DNA of 64,000 nt from Hyphobacterium sp. SN044 (GCF_021864465.1 NZ_JAKKUV010000004.1:124001-188000), one strand, 5' to 3'. Shown: positions 16,768 to 25,958, numbered from the stretch's first letter. Made by a program: numbers and translations. Notes: generated by a model not told the origin, from the sequence alone.

Positions 16768-18342
16768 ATGGCAGGCAATCGGATGGCTGAATCATACGCA
16801 TACGAAGACGAGGACGATTTCCTGGGCGGCGACGACGAATTCGTCGACGCGGAGGATATCGAGCGCCGCATTCTGGGTGAGCTCGATTCCAGCCCGGCCG
16901 AGGACGACTTCGCCGAACCGGCGCGCCCGTCCGGCGGCCAGCGCCCCTTCGGTGCGGCGCAGGCCCCCAAAACTGGCGGCCGCGAAGCCGAGCGCTATGA
17001 CGATTTCGAGTTCGACGACACGCGGGCCGAACCGGTGCGCGAAGAACCCGCTCGCCCGTCGCGCGCCTTCGACGCCAGCGAATACGAGATGGATGTGCCG
17101 CTGTCGCCGGTGGCCGGCGATGCGGCCTATGGCGAGATCGATGCCTCGATTTCGGATCAGCCCGTTCCGCGGATCGCGATCCACGCCTTTTGCGAGCGCC
17201 CCGAAACCGGCGCGCTGATGCATCACGCGGCGGGGGACCGCCGGATGCAGAAGGCGCATGTCGAGGTCGAGTTGGGCGGTCTGCCGGCGGCGATCGAACG
17301 CTTCCACGATGCCTCGACGCCGAACCTGCTGATCGTCGAATCCGGCATGCGCGGACAGGGCCTGTTTGACCAGCTGGAAGAACTTGCCAGCGTCTGCGAC
17401 CCCGATACCAAGGTCATCATCATCGGTGCGGCGAACGACATCGCGCTCTACCGCGAGCTGATGAAGCGCGGGGTCAGCGAGTATCTCGTCCCGCCGATGA
17501 CGCCGCTGCACGTGATCCGGGCGATCTCCTCGCTCTATCTCGATCCCGAAGCGCCGTTCGCCGGCAAGTCGGTCGCCTTCATCGGCGCCAAGGGCGGGGT
17601 CGGAGCCTCGACGGTGGCGCACAATACCGCCTGGTGCGTGTCGGAAGGGCTCGACAGCGATTGCGTGCTGGTCGATCTCGACCTGTCCTTCGGCACGGCC
17701 GGTCTCGATTTCAACCAGGACCCGGCGCAAACGCTCGGCGATGCCCTCCTGGAGCCCGATCGTCTCGACGATGCGCTGCTCGACCGGCTGCTGGTGCGCT
17801 GTACCGACAAGCTGTCGCTGTTCTCGGCGCCCGCGACGCTCGACAAGGACTGGGATTTCACGCCCGACGTCTACGACATGGTACTGGACAAAGTGCGCCG
17901 TCAGGCGCCTTTCATGGCGCTCGACCTGCCACACACCTGGTCGCCCTGGGTGCGTCACACGCTGCTGGGTGCCGATCAGGTCGTGGTCACGGTGACGCCG
18001 GATCTCGCCTCGTTGCGCAATGCCAAGAATTTGTTCGATCTTGTTGCGGCCGCGCGGCCGAATGACGAATTGCCCAAGGTCGTGGTGAACATGGCCGGCG
18101 TGCCGAAGCGGCCCGAAATCCCGATCAAGGATTTCGCCGAAGCGCTCGGTACGCCGCCGGCCCTGGTCCTGCCCTTCGAGCCGCAATTGTTCGGCAAGGC
18201 GGCCAATAACGGCCAGATGATCGCGGAAGTGGACCCGAAGTCGAAGGCGGCAGAGGGCTTTGCCCACCTGGCCTCGCTGATTTCCGGGCGCGTTTCCACG
18301 CCGCCGCGCAAATCCATGATTTCGAAACTGTTCGGGAGATAG
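16768..18342 (+). CDS. cpaE: Tad pilus polar-localisation ATPase CpaE/TadZ
   Basis: 524 residues. Three parts: a very acidic low-complexity N terminus (residues 1-120), a receiver-like domain (about 130-255; IAIHAFCERPETG, VIIIGAANDIALYRELMKRG), and a ParA/MinD-type ATPase with deviant Walker A GAKGGVGASTVAHN (about residues 273-286) and LVDLDLSFGTAGLDFN. It directs pilus machinery to its cell pole. The start at 16768 overlaps nothing; a second in-frame ATG lies at 16783. Operon with cpaF, whose start follows the stop by 9 bases. Confidence 0.94.
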   Translation: MAGNRMAESYAYEDEDDFLGGDDEFVDAEDIERRILGELDSSPAEDDFAEPARPSGGQRPFGAAQAPKTGGREAERYDDFEFDDTRAEPVREEPARPSRAFDASEYEMDVPLSPVAGDAAYGEIDASISDQPVPRIAIHAFCERPETGALMHHAAGDRRMQKAHVEVELGGLPAAIERFHDASTPNLLIVESGMRGQGLFDQLEELASVCDPDTKVIIIGAANDIALYRELMKRGVSEYLVPPMTPLHVIRAISSLYLDPEAPFAGKSVAFIGAKGGVGASTVAHNTAWCVSEGLDSDCVLVDLDLSFGTAGLDFNQDPAQTLGDALLEPDRLDDALLDRLLVRCTDKLSLFSAPATLDKDWDFTPDVYDMVLDKVRRQAPFMALDLPHTWSPWVRHTLLGADQVVVTVTPDLASLRNAKNLFDLVAAARPNDELPKVVVNMAGVPKRPEIPIKDFAEALGTPPALVLPFEPQLFGKAANNGQMIAEVDPKSKAAEGFAHLASLISGRVSTPPRKSMISKLFGR

Positions 18343-18351
18343 ACCCGGACC

Positions 18352-19860
18352 ATGTTCGGTAAACGCGACGCTTCGACGATCCAGCGGCCCGCCCCGGCCC
18401 CCGCGCCGACGACGCCTGCCCCGAAGGACGAGGCGCCCCGGGCGGCTGCGCCCGCGCCAAAGCCCGCACCCCGGCCGGCGCCGAAGCCTGCCGCGCCTGC
18501 CCCGAAACCGGCTCCCAAGCCGGCGGTTGCTGCCGCGCCTGCGAGCCGGACCGCTCCGGCGAAGGCGGGCAAGGTCAGCGGGCCGAGCGAGCAATATTAC
18601 GCCATCAAGACGACGATCTTCAACGCGCTGATCGACACGATCGATCTCGGCGCGCTGGCGCAGCTCGATGCCGAGACCGCGGCGGAGGAAATCCGCGACA
18701 TCGTCACCGAAATCATCTCGATCAAGAATGTCGCGATGTCGATCGCTGAGCAGGAACAGCTGCTCCAGGACATCTGCAACGACGTTCTGGGCTATGGCCC
18801 GCTCGAGCCGTTGCTGGCGCGCGACGACATCGCCGACATCATGGTCAATGGCGCGGGCGACGTTTTCATCGAAGTGAACGGCAAGGTCGAGAAGACCAAT
18901 ATCCGTTTCCGCGACAACGGCCAGCTGATGAATATCTGTCAGCGGATCGTGAGCCAGGTCGGCCGCCGGGTCGATGAATCGAGCCCGATCTGCGACGCGC
19001 GTCTCGCCGACGGCAGCCGTGTGAACGTCATCGCCCCGCCGCTGGCGCTCGATGGTCCGACCCTGACCATCCGCAAGTTCAAGCGCGACAAGCTGCGCAT
19101 GGACAATCTCGTCGAGTTCGGCTCGATCACCCCCGCCGGCGCGCGCGTTCTGGGCGTGATCGGCCGGTCGCGCTGCAATGTGCTGATCTCCGGCGGCACC
19201 GGTTCCGGTAAAACCACGCTCCTCAACACGATGACCGCCTTCATCGAGGAAGACGAGCGGATCATCACCTGCGAGGACGCGGCGGAACTGCAGCTGCAGC
19301 AGCCGCACGTGGTGCGCCTCGAAACCCGGCCGCCGAACCTTGAAGGCTCCGGCCAGGTCACGATGCGCGATCTCGTGAAGAACTGTCTGCGGATGCGCCC
19401 CGAACGCATCATCGTCGGCGAGGTGCGCGGACCGGAAGCGTTCGACCTGTTGCAGGCGATGAATACCGGTCACGACGGTTCGATGGGCACGCTGCACGCC
19501 AACAGCCCGCGCGAAGCCCTGTCGCGTATCGAATCCATGATCACGATGGGCGGGTACAACCTGCCGTCCAAGACGATCCGGGAGATGATCTCCGGCTCGA
19601 TCGACGTGATCGTGCAGGCCGCGCGCATGCGCGACGGCACCAGAAAGATCACGCACATCACCGAGGTGATGGGCATGGAAGGCGACGTCATCGTGACCCA
19701 GGATCTCTTCGTCTACGAGATCGAGGGCGAGGATGAGCACGGCAAGATCAAGGGCAAGCACGTCTCGACCGGTATCGCGCGTCCGAAATTCTGGGACCGC
19801 GCCCGCTATTACGGTCTGGAACGCGAACTGGCGCAGGCTCTCGACGAGTCGGAGGGCTAG
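18352..19860 (+). CDS. cpaF: Tad pilus assembly ATPase CpaF/TadA
   Basis: 502 residues. Residues about 9-75 form an alanine/proline/lysine-rich linker with tandem PAPKPAPK units, then the secretion-ATPase domain: Walker A ISGGTGSGKTTLLNT near residue 281-294, ITCEDAAELQLQQP (Asp box), RMRPERIIVGEVRG (Walker B) and GHDGSMGTLHANSPREALSR (His box). The hexameric cytoplasmic motor powers Flp pilus extension and retraction. tadB follows after two bases. Confidence 0.97.
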   Translation: MFGKRDASTIQRPAPAPAPTTPAPKDEAPRAAAPAPKPAPRPAPKPAAPAPKPAPKPAVAAAPASRTAPAKAGKVSGPSEQYYAIKTTIFNALIDTIDLGALAQLDAETAAEEIRDIVTEIISIKNVAMSIAEQEQLLQDICNDVLGYGPLEPLLARDDIADIMVNGAGDVFIEVNGKVEKTNIRFRDNGQLMNICQRIVSQVGRRVDESSPICDARLADGSRVNVIAPPLALDGPTLTIRKFKRDKLRMDNLVEFGSITPAGARVLGVIGRSRCNVLISGGTGSGKTTLLNTMTAFIEEDERIITCEDAAELQLQQPHVVRLETRPPNLEGSGQVTMRDLVKNCLRMRPERIIVGEVRGPEAFDLLQAMNTGHDGSMGTLHANSPREALSRIESMITMGGYNLPSKTIREMISGSIDVIVQAARMRDGTRKITHITEVMGMEGDVIVTQDLFVYEIEGEDEHGKIKGKHVSTGIARPKFWDRARYYGLERELAQALDESEG

Positions 19861-19862
19861 AG

Positions 19863-20861
19863 ATGGGTCCCGATCCCATCCTCATCGCCGCCGCCATCGC
19901 CGCCTTCATCGCGGTCGGGGGCTTCGGCTGGGTCGCGACCGGCGCCATGGGCGACAGCCGGACGGCGCGTCAACGCAAGGCCGTCGCGATCGGCGGAGCG
20001 GCGGGACGCGGCGGCGTGCGCCGGGCGACGGTCGTCGACCAGACGCAGCAGCGCCGCAAGCAGGTCCAGGACAGCCTCAAGGAGCTCGAGAAACGCCAGA
20101 AGGACCAGCGCAAGAAGACGTTGAGCCTGAAGGCGAAGATCGAGCAGGCGGGGATGAGCTTCACGCCGACGACGTTCTGGATCGCCTCGCTCGTGGTCGG
20201 CGTCGTGGGTGTCGGCGTTTCGCTCTATTTCGGCCAGTCCCTGCTGGTGTCGCTCGCGTCCGGCGTGGGCAGTGGTCTCGGCATGCCGCGCTGGTTTCTC
20301 GGCATGCGCTGCAAGGGCCGGCAGAAGAAATTCACCGCCGAGTTTGCCAATGCGCTCGACATCATCGTGCGCGGCGTGAAGTCCGGCCTGCCGCTGAACG
20401 AGTGTCTGAAGATCATCGCCCGCGAATCCCCCGATCCGATCGGGCCGGAATTCGCGCGCCTCGTCGAGGCCCAGTCGATGGGCGTTTCGATCGAGGACGG
20501 CATGAAGAAGATGGTCGAGCGCATGCCGCTGCCGGAACTGAACTTCTTCGCCACCGTCTTGCTGATCCAGCAGAAGTCGGGCGGCAATCTCGCCGAAGCC
20601 CTGTCGAACCTGTCGGCCGTGCTGCGCGCGCGGAAGATGATGCGCGAGAAGATCGGCGCGCTGTCGTCTGAGGCGAAGGCCTCGGCGATGATCATCGGCG
20701 CGCTGCCGCCGGGTGTTCTCGGCATCGTCTATTTCACGACGCCGTCCTACATGAATGCGATGTTCGTCGAGCCGAAGGGGCAACTGATGCTGCTGGGCGG
20801 GGCGCTATGGATGGGCCTCGGCATCCTGATGATGCGCGGCATGATCAACTTCAAGCACTGA
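19863..20861 (+). CDS. tadB: Tad pilus inner-membrane platform protein TadB
   Basis: 332 residues with an N-terminal membrane helix, a long basic helical stretch (residues 55-95; QQRRKQVQDSLKELEKRQ) and a T2SSF domain (GVKSGLPLNECLKIIARE to NFFATVLLIQQKSGGNLAEA) followed by two C-terminal membrane helices. With TadC it forms the platform over the CpaF motor. Ten bases separate it from tadC. Confidence 0.95.
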   Translation: MGPDPILIAAAIAAFIAVGGFGWVATGAMGDSRTARQRKAVAIGGAAGRGGVRRATVVDQTQQRRKQVQDSLKELEKRQKDQRKKTLSLKAKIEQAGMSFTPTTFWIASLVVGVVGVGVSLYFGQSLLVSLASGVGSGLGMPRWFLGMRCKGRQKKFTAEFANALDIIVRGVKSGLPLNECLKIIARESPDPIGPEFARLVEAQSMGVSIEDGMKKMVERMPLPELNFFATVLLIQQKSGGNLAEALSNLSAVLRARKMMREKIGALSSEAKASAMIIGALPPGVLGIVYFTTPSYMNAMFVEPKGQLMLLGGALWMGLGILMMRGMINFKH

Positions 20862-20871
20862 CGAGGGGGCC

Positions 20872-21840
20872 ATGGACGACATTGCCGAACTCGTCACCGA
20901 TCCCAGCTTCCTGTGGGCGTCGATTGCCGCGATCATGGTGTTCGCCACGATCGTGACGCTGACCGTGCCGATGATGGGCGCGGACAAGCTCGACAAGCGG
21001 ATCAAGTCTGTCCAGAATCGCCGAGAGGAATTGCGCCGCAAGTCGCGCGAGGCGATCGAGAAGGGCTCGTCCAAACTTCGCGGTCAGGAAAAGCGGACGC
21101 TGACGCGGCAGGTCGTGGAAAGCCTGAACCTGCAGAAGCTGTTCGAGGATCCGGCGATCAAGGAGAAGCTGACCCAGGCCGGTTTCCGCGGCAACGGGCC
21201 GGTCATGACCTTCTATTTCTTCCGGCTGGCTGCGCCGATCCTCCTGTTCATCGGGGCCGCGCTCTACCTGATGTTCGTCAACGATTTCGGCCTGCCGAAC
21301 ATCACCCGCTGGTGCGCCGCACTGGGCCTCGGGATGCTCGGCTATTACGCGCCGAACCTCTATGTGACCAACGCCGCCCAGAAACGCCGCGATTCCATCA
21401 TGACCTCGTTTCCGGACGCGCTCGACCTTCTGCTGATCTGCGTGGAATCAGGCATGTCGATCGAAGCGGCCTTCCAGAAGGTGGCGGGCGAGATCGGCAG
21501 TCAGTCGATCGAACTGGCCGAGGAATTGTCGCTGACGACGGCCGAGCTGTCCTATCTCCAGGACCGCCGCATGGCGTACGAAAATCTCGCCAAGCGGACC
21601 AACCACCCCGGCGTGAAGGCGGTCGCGACGGCGCTCATCCAGGCGGAACGTTATGGTACGCCGCTGGGTCAGGCGCTGCGTGTGATGGCCAAGGAAAACC
21701 GCGACATGCGCCTTGCCAATGCCGAGAAGAAAGCCGCCTCGCTGCCAGCCAAGCTGACAGTCCCGATGATTGTCTTCTTCCTGCCGGTACTGTTCGTCGT
21801 CATTCTCGGACCGGCCTATCTTCGTTACCAAGGTCTGTGA
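20872..21840 (+). CDS. tadC: Tad pilus inner-membrane platform protein TadC
   Basis: 322 residues: an N-terminal hydrophobic helix, a charged helical linker, two central membrane helices, and the T2SSF domain (FPDALDLLLICVESGMSIEAAF; ALIQAERYGTPLGQALRVMA) with a C-terminal membrane helix (MIVFFLPVLFVVILGPAYL). Partner of TadB. It ends the recognisable cpa/tad run; the next gene starts 66 bases downstream. Confidence 0.95.
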   Translation: MDDIAELVTDPSFLWASIAAIMVFATIVTLTVPMMGADKLDKRIKSVQNRREELRRKSREAIEKGSSKLRGQEKRTLTRQVVESLNLQKLFEDPAIKEKLTQAGFRGNGPVMTFYFFRLAAPILLFIGAALYLMFVNDFGLPNITRWCAALGLGMLGYYAPNLYVTNAAQKRRDSIMTSFPDALDLLLICVESGMSIEAAFQKVAGEIGSQSIELAEELSLTTAELSYLQDRRMAYENLAKRTNHPGVKAVATALIQAERYGTPLGQALRVMAKENRDMRLANAEKKAASLPAKLTVPMIVFFLPVLFVVILGPAYLRYQGL

Positions 21841-21906
21841 CGTCGCCTCACATTCGGGTTAGACAGACAGGTCAGGCGGCCAATCCGGCCGCAGGAGAAG
21901 GTATTC

Positions 21907-22404
21907 ATGATCCTCCGGCGCTCATCGCCAGACAAGCACAGGGAAACGGTGGAGACGGCGCGCCGCGCCTCTCAGGAGGCCATGCGTGCCCTGTGGGAGG
22001 ATGATGCCAAACGGGCGAAGACCGAGCTCACGGCGGCGCCGAAGAAGCTCGATTTCGCCGAAATCGGCTGGCGCGTGGCGCTGGTCTCGGCGCTGGTGGA
22101 CCTGAAGCTCGGCAAGGTGAAGTCCGGCGTCACGGCGCTGGAAAAGGTCATCGACCGGCTCGACGAGACCGACCTCAGCCGCGACGACAAGGGCTATCTC
22201 AGGCTGTTCGCGCTGTACCGGGCGTCGGAAGCCTCGAAGGACAAGCGCGCACCGGCCTCGTTGCGCGAACGGGTCGAGCATTTCCGCTTCGACCAGACGC
22301 TGATCGATCCGGAGATCAAGGCCGACTTCCCGCTGAAAAAGGTCGAGGACAAACCGATCGACCCGCCGCCACCTCCGCGCTCGTCCGGCGAGATCGAGTT
22401 TTAG
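21907..22404 (+). CDS. Hypothetical helical protein at the end of the cpa/tad run
   Basis: 165 residues, soluble, strongly charged and alpha-helical, with a pattern resembling degenerate tetratricopeptide hairpins (WRVALVSALVDLKLGKVKSG, LRLFALYRASEASK) and a proline-rich C terminus (PIDPPPPPRSSGEIEF). It lies 66 bases after tadC on the same strand and could be the last gene of the pilus operon. Dispersed repeats follow. I do not recognise the family and no pilus role can be shown. Confidence 0.7.
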   Translation: MILRRSSPDKHRETVETARRASQEAMRALWEDDAKRAKTELTAAPKKLDFAEIGWRVALVSALVDLKLGKVKSGVTALEKVIDRLDETDLSRDDKGYLRLFALYRASEASKDKRAPASLRERVEHFRFDQTLIDPEIKADFPLKKVEDKPIDPPPPPRSSGEIEF

Positions 22405-22420
22405 ACTGTTCGGGGTTCAC

Positions 22421-22553
22421 CCCACCCCGCTCCTGTGATGCTGGCGCAAGCCACTCGCGTCCCTCCCCCTCAAGGGGAGGGAAAAGCATCTAGCCCTCCC
22501 CCTTGAGGGGAGGGCCGGGAGGCTGAGCGTCAGCCAGCCGACCGGGGTGGGGG
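22421..22553. repeat. Inverted pair of dispersed REP-like elements (forms B then A)
   Basis: Form B (caccccgctcc...ctggcgcaagcc...cctcaaggggaggg, 22421-22481) is followed after 11 bases by its diverged inverted copy, form A (ccctcccccttgaggggagg...ccgaccggggtggggg, 22493-22553). The core is the palindrome CCTCCCCNTNANGGGGAGG. Related copies lie at 31823-31885 (B) and 48860-48996 (A then B). Confidence 0.8.
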
Positions 22554-22567
22554 TATCAAGCTAGAGA

Positions 22568-22654
22568 GACGCTCCCCGGTTTCGCGGAGCGAAGACCGGG
22601 GCCCAAAGTCGGAAAACTTGGATCCCGGATCGGCTGCGCCGTCCGGGAAGCGTC
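22568..22654. repeat. Composite palindromic element with inverted ends, copy 1
   Basis: An 87-base element starting GACGCTCCCCGG and ending CCGGGAAGCGTC, so the ends are near-inverted repeats of each other. Internal stems are CCCCGGTTTCG..GAAGACCGGGG and ATCCCGGATCGG..GTCCGGG. Copies 2 and 3 are at 31706-31804 and 49098-49195. Confidence 0.75.
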
Positions 22655-22713
22655 AGCCGAGATTTCTCTGGGGTCCCCATGAAAATCGGGACCCGAAGCT
22701 TGAGGCCGGTTTC

Positions 22714-22738
22714 GGATTCCCGCGTTCGCGGGAACCCC
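22714..22738. repeat. Short palindromic repeat (ttcccgcgttcgcgggaa type)
   Basis: ATTCCCGCG-TT-CGCGGGAAC hairpin in the gap between the hypothetical gene and tadD, related to the hairpins at 1842 and 49050. Together with the two elements above, it fills most of the 370-base gap; no gene is seen there. Confidence 0.6.
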
Positions 22739-22776
22739 GGTAGATGTAGTCGATCTCAATCTTGCAGAGCGAAGCT

Positions 22777-23595
22777 CTACCGCGCGCCATCACCCCGGAG
22801 GGCATCCCAGCGGCGCTGGGTGGTCAGCATGGAGCGAACATAGGCCATGTTGGCCTCGGCAGTTTCCTCGCTGACATCGGTGCGGGCGAGACGTTCGGCC
22901 TCGTCGAAGCGTCCCTGAAGCGCGATCACCAGCGCCAGATTCTGGCGCACCTGAGCCCCCGCGCCGGGCCGCGCGATGGCTTCACGCAGCATGCGTTCGG
23001 CCTGCTCGGCCTCGCCATTCATGGCGTAGGACAGGGCGAGATTGGACAGGATGGCGGCTTCACCGGGCGCGACGGACAGCGCTTCGCGGAAGCGGTTGCG
23101 TGCTTCCTCGGACAGGCCGGCGACCTCATAGGCGACGCCAAGTGCATTGATGATCCGCCAGTCGCCAGGCCGCGCCGCGCGGGCACGCGACAGGGGCTCG
23201 ATCGCCGCGCCGCCGCGGCCGGACGTCGTCAGAGACAGGCCGTAGAGATAGAGAAGGTCGGCGTCGTCGGGGTAGAGCGCCATCGACTGGCGCGCGACTT
23301 CCGCGGCGCGCTGGTCGTTTCCGAGCGTGCGCAGGACACGGACGAATTCGACGGCGGCTTCGCGGTCGCCGGGATTGAGGTCGTGCTGTTCTGCCCAGAA
23401 GGCGGCCTGGGTCAGGAGGTCCTGCGTGCGGATCGCCTCGCGTTCGGCCTGGCCGGCGGGCACGATCGTCGCCCGGGCCTCCATCGCCGTGGCCAATTCC
23501 TGCTCTTCTGCGGTGCGCGAGGTCGCGCAGGCGGTGAGGGTCAGACCGGCGAGCGTCAAGACGCTGAAACGGGTAACGGAAAAGAAGCGAAGCAT
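22777..23595 (-). CDS. tadD: Tad pilus lipoprotein TadD (TPR)
   Basis: 272 residues with a lipoprotein signal ending LTAC (C23). The mature part contains at least four tetratricopeptide hairpins (AAVEFVRVLRTLGNDQRAAE; DLLYLYGLSLTTSGRGGAAI; RIINALGVAYEVAGLSEEAR; AILSNLALSYAMNGEAEQAE). TadD is an outer-membrane-associated assembly protein of the Flp pilus. Here it is on the strand opposite to cpaA-tadC and about 370 bases beyond the unknown gene, so it must have its own promoter. Confidence 0.88.
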   Translation of the reverse strand: MLRFFSVTRFSVLTLAGLTLTACATSRTAEEQELATAMEARATIVPAGQAEREAIRTQDLLTQAAFWAEQHDLNPGDREAAVEFVRVLRTLGNDQRAAEVARQSMALYPDDADLLYLYGLSLTTSGRGGAAIEPLSRARAARPGDWRIINALGVAYEVAGLSEEARNRFREALSVAPGEAAILSNLALSYAMNGEAEQAERMLREAIARPGAGAQVRQNLALVIALQGRFDEAERLARTDVSEETAEANMAYVRSMLTTQRRWDALRGDGAR

Positions 23596-23716
23596 GGGCT
23601 TTCCTCTTTCGGAGGTGCGAATCGCGCCATTCAGGCCCTTGATCGTCGGGCCAGCCCGTCAAAAATGCCTTAACAAAGCCTTTCCGGTATTCACCCGCCC
23701 CTGAAGGGAGCCATCC

Positions 23717-25093
23717 GTGTCCGAATTGTTCGCGACGTCGCGCGAGTCCAAGCATCGAAGCGTCCGCCTGATCCGCGCCAGCCATCTCGAGGACGATCTG
23801 TCCGCGCTTGGCGAAGGCGCGCGCGACCTGTTGAAGCGTGGCGGCTTTTCCGGCCGGCCGGGACAGATCGCGTCCTTGCCGGAAGGTTCCGGTGCGGATG
23901 CCGTCGCCGGGGTTGGTCTGGCCAACGACCCGCAGGCCTTTGGCCCGGCGGCGCTGGGCCTCGCGGAAGGGACGTGGCGGCTCGAAGGGCCGCTGCACGG
24001 TCTCGACCCGACCCTGCTGGCGATTTCCTGGGCGATGGGCGGCTATCAGTTCGCGCGCTACAAGACCTGGCCGCGCAAGCCCGCGAAGCTGATGCCCGTC
24101 GACGGGGCGGACATGGCCGAAGCCAAACGCGTCGCCAAGTCGATCCATCTGGTGCGCGATCTGGTGAATACGCCGGCGCAGGACATGGGGCCGCACGCGC
24201 TGCAGGATGCGGTCACGGCGCTGGCCAAGGAATTCGGCGCGAAGTCGAAATCGACCACGGGCGACAAGCTTCTGAAAGACAACTACCCGATGATTCATGC
24301 GGTTGGCCGGGCCGCGCACGAGGCGCCACGCCTGATCGAGCTGGAATGGGGCGACCCGTCCCATCCGCTGGTCGCGCTGGTCGGCAAGGGTATCACGTTC
24401 GACAGCGGCGGACTCGACATCAAGGGCGCGGTCGGCATGCGCCTGATGAAGAAGGATATGGGCGGCGCGGCCAATGCGATCGGCCTGGCGCGCCTGATCA
24501 TGGACGCGAAACTGCCAGTGCATCTGAAGCTCTATGTCGCCGCGGCGGAGAATGCGATCGGCCCGGGAGCCTTCCGCCCGGGCGATATCCTGCCTTCGCG
24601 AAAGGGGCTGACGGTCGAGATCGACAATACCGATGCCGAAGGCCGCCTGGTTCTGGGCGATGCGATCGCCCGCGCGGTCGAGGACGAGCCGGACCTGCTG
24701 CTCGATTTCGCGACGCTGACCGGGGCGGCGCGCGTCGCGCTGGGCCCCGATCTCGCGCCCTTCTACTCCAACAATATGGAACTGGCCGAAGCGATCTCGC
24801 GCGGCGGGGTCACGGCCAACGACCCGGTTTGGCAGATGCCGCTCTGGGACAATTACGACAGCTGGCTCGACGGCAATATCTCGGACCTGAAGAATGCCGC
24901 GTCAGGCGGATTTGCCGGTTCGATCACGGCCGCGCTCTTCCTGCGGCGCTTCGTCGGCAAGACGCGCTGGGCGCATTTCGACATCTTCGCCTGGAATCCG
25001 GAAGACCGGCCCGCCCGGCCCAAGGGCGGCGAGATGCTCGGCTCGCGCGCGGCCTGGGCGATGCTGAAAGAGCAATACGGCAAGGGGAAGTAG
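23717..25093 (+). CDS. Leucyl aminopeptidase family protein (M17)
   Basis: 458 residues. Metal ligands and signatures of the M17 family: LVGKGITFDSGGLDIKG, MKKDMGGAANAIGLARLI and the NTDAEGRLVLGDAI signature near residues 303-316, which supply the two-metal site. Cytosolic, releasing N-terminal amino acids from peptides. The GTG start at 23717 is backed by AAGGGAG six bases upstream. It is slightly shorter than PepA (about 500 residues) and closer to the PepB-like branch. The NlpC/P60 gene follows after three bases. Confidence 0.9.
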   Translation: MSELFATSRESKHRSVRLIRASHLEDDLSALGEGARDLLKRGGFSGRPGQIASLPEGSGADAVAGVGLANDPQAFGPAALGLAEGTWRLEGPLHGLDPTLLAISWAMGGYQFARYKTWPRKPAKLMPVDGADMAEAKRVAKSIHLVRDLVNTPAQDMGPHALQDAVTALAKEFGAKSKSTTGDKLLKDNYPMIHAVGRAAHEAPRLIELEWGDPSHPLVALVGKGITFDSGGLDIKGAVGMRLMKKDMGGAANAIGLARLIMDAKLPVHLKLYVAAAENAIGPGAFRPGDILPSRKGLTVEIDNTDAEGRLVLGDAIARAVEDEPDLLLDFATLTGAARVALGPDLAPFYSNNMELAEAISRGGVTANDPVWQMPLWDNYDSWLDGNISDLKNAASGGFAGSITAALFLRRFVGKTRWAHFDIFAWNPEDRPARPKGGEMLGSRAAWAMLKEQYGKGK

Positions 25094-25096
25094 ATC

Positions 25097-25942
25097 ATGG
25101 ATCGCCGCACCACACCCGCGCGTCCGGATCTCGCCGCCGCGCATCTCGAAGGCCAGGTCGAGGCGGAGCGCTTCGTCGAACCCGTCGACAAGCAGGTCGG
25201 GCACGCCAATGTCTGGCTGCGGTCCGGCCCGCGCGACGACGCACCGGTCGATACCGAGCTTCTGTTCGGCGAAGTCTTTGCCGTACTGGAGGAAAAGGAT
25301 GGCTGGGCGTGGGGCTTTGCCCGCAATGACGGCTATACCGGCTATGTGCCATCCGACGCGCTCGATGACGAGGTCCACATGGCCAGTCACCGCGTGTCGG
25401 CGCTCCGGACCTATGTGCTGTCGAAGCCGGATCTCAAATCACCTCCGGCCGAACTGATCAGCCTCAATTCGCGTATCGCCGCGGGCCGCCGCGAGGGCAA
25501 TTATGTCGAGGTGATCGGAACCGGCTGGGTGCCGCAATTCCATATCGCGCCGGTCAGCGCGACCGAACCCGACTTTGTTGCCGTCGCCGAACGCTTCTAT
25601 GCCGTACCCTATCTGTGGGGCGGCAAGACGAGCGTCGGGCTCGACTGTTCGGCGCTGGTGCAGCTGTCGCTCGAAGCGGCGGGCATTCCCGCACCGCGTG
25701 ACACCGATTTGCAGGAGGCCGAGCTTGGCGGGCGCTGGCGGCATGTCGAGGCGGACGCCCCGAAACGGCGCGGCGATCTCGTCTTCTGGAAGGGCCATGT
25801 CGGCATCATGACCGATGGCGAACAGCTGCTGCACGCCAACGCGTATCACATGGCTGTGGAGCTGGAGACCCTCGCCGACGCGGTCGAGCGGATAGAAAAA
25901 ACCGCAGGACCGGTGACATCGGTCCTGCGGCGATCACGCTAG
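25097..25942 (+). CDS. NlpC/P60 family cell-wall hydrolase with SH3 domains
   Basis: 281 residues. N-terminal bacterial SH3-type domains (about residues 30-155; WLRSGPRDDAPVDTELLFGE) and a C-terminal NlpC/P60 domain with catalytic C184 in SVGLDCSALVQLSLEAAGIP, H234 in WKGHVGIMTD and H246 in LLHANAYH. It probably cleaves stem-peptide bonds (D-gamma-Glu/mDAP type). No signal peptide is evident, so either recycling in the cytoplasm or non-classical export. It pairs with the M17 aminopeptidase, an arrangement consistent with muropeptide recycling. Its last codons contain a terminator for the opposite strand. Confidence 0.9.
   Translation: MDRRTTPARPDLAAAHLEGQVEAERFVEPVDKQVGHANVWLRSGPRDDAPVDTELLFGEVFAVLEEKDGWAWGFARNDGYTGYVPSDALDDEVHMASHRVSALRTYVLSKPDLKSPPAELISLNSRIAAGRREGNYVEVIGTGWVPQFHIAPVSATEPDFVAVAERFYAVPYLWGGKTSVGLDCSALVQLSLEAAGIPAPRDTDLQEAELGGRWRHVEADAPKRRGDLVFWKGHVGIMTDGEQLLHANAYHMAVELETLADAVERIEKTAGPVTSVLRRSR
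25896..25930 (-). terminator. Intrinsic terminator for the cytochrome c gene, embedded in the NlpC/P60 coding sequence
   Basis: On the minus strand a perfect 11-base-pair stem (CCGCAGGACCG / CGGTCCTGCGG, 25930-25902, 7-base loop) is followed by six T residues. It lies 29 bases beyond the cytochrome c stop codon and wholly inside the final codons of the convergent NlpC/P60 gene. Confidence 0.88.
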
Positions 25943-25958
25943 GGAGTTTCGGCGAGGA

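Noticed and set aside
16792-19761. A 989-codon open frame on the minus strand across cpaE and cpaF
   Set aside because: Antisense to two strongly conserved genes; its existence follows from high third-position GC and it shows no protein family features.
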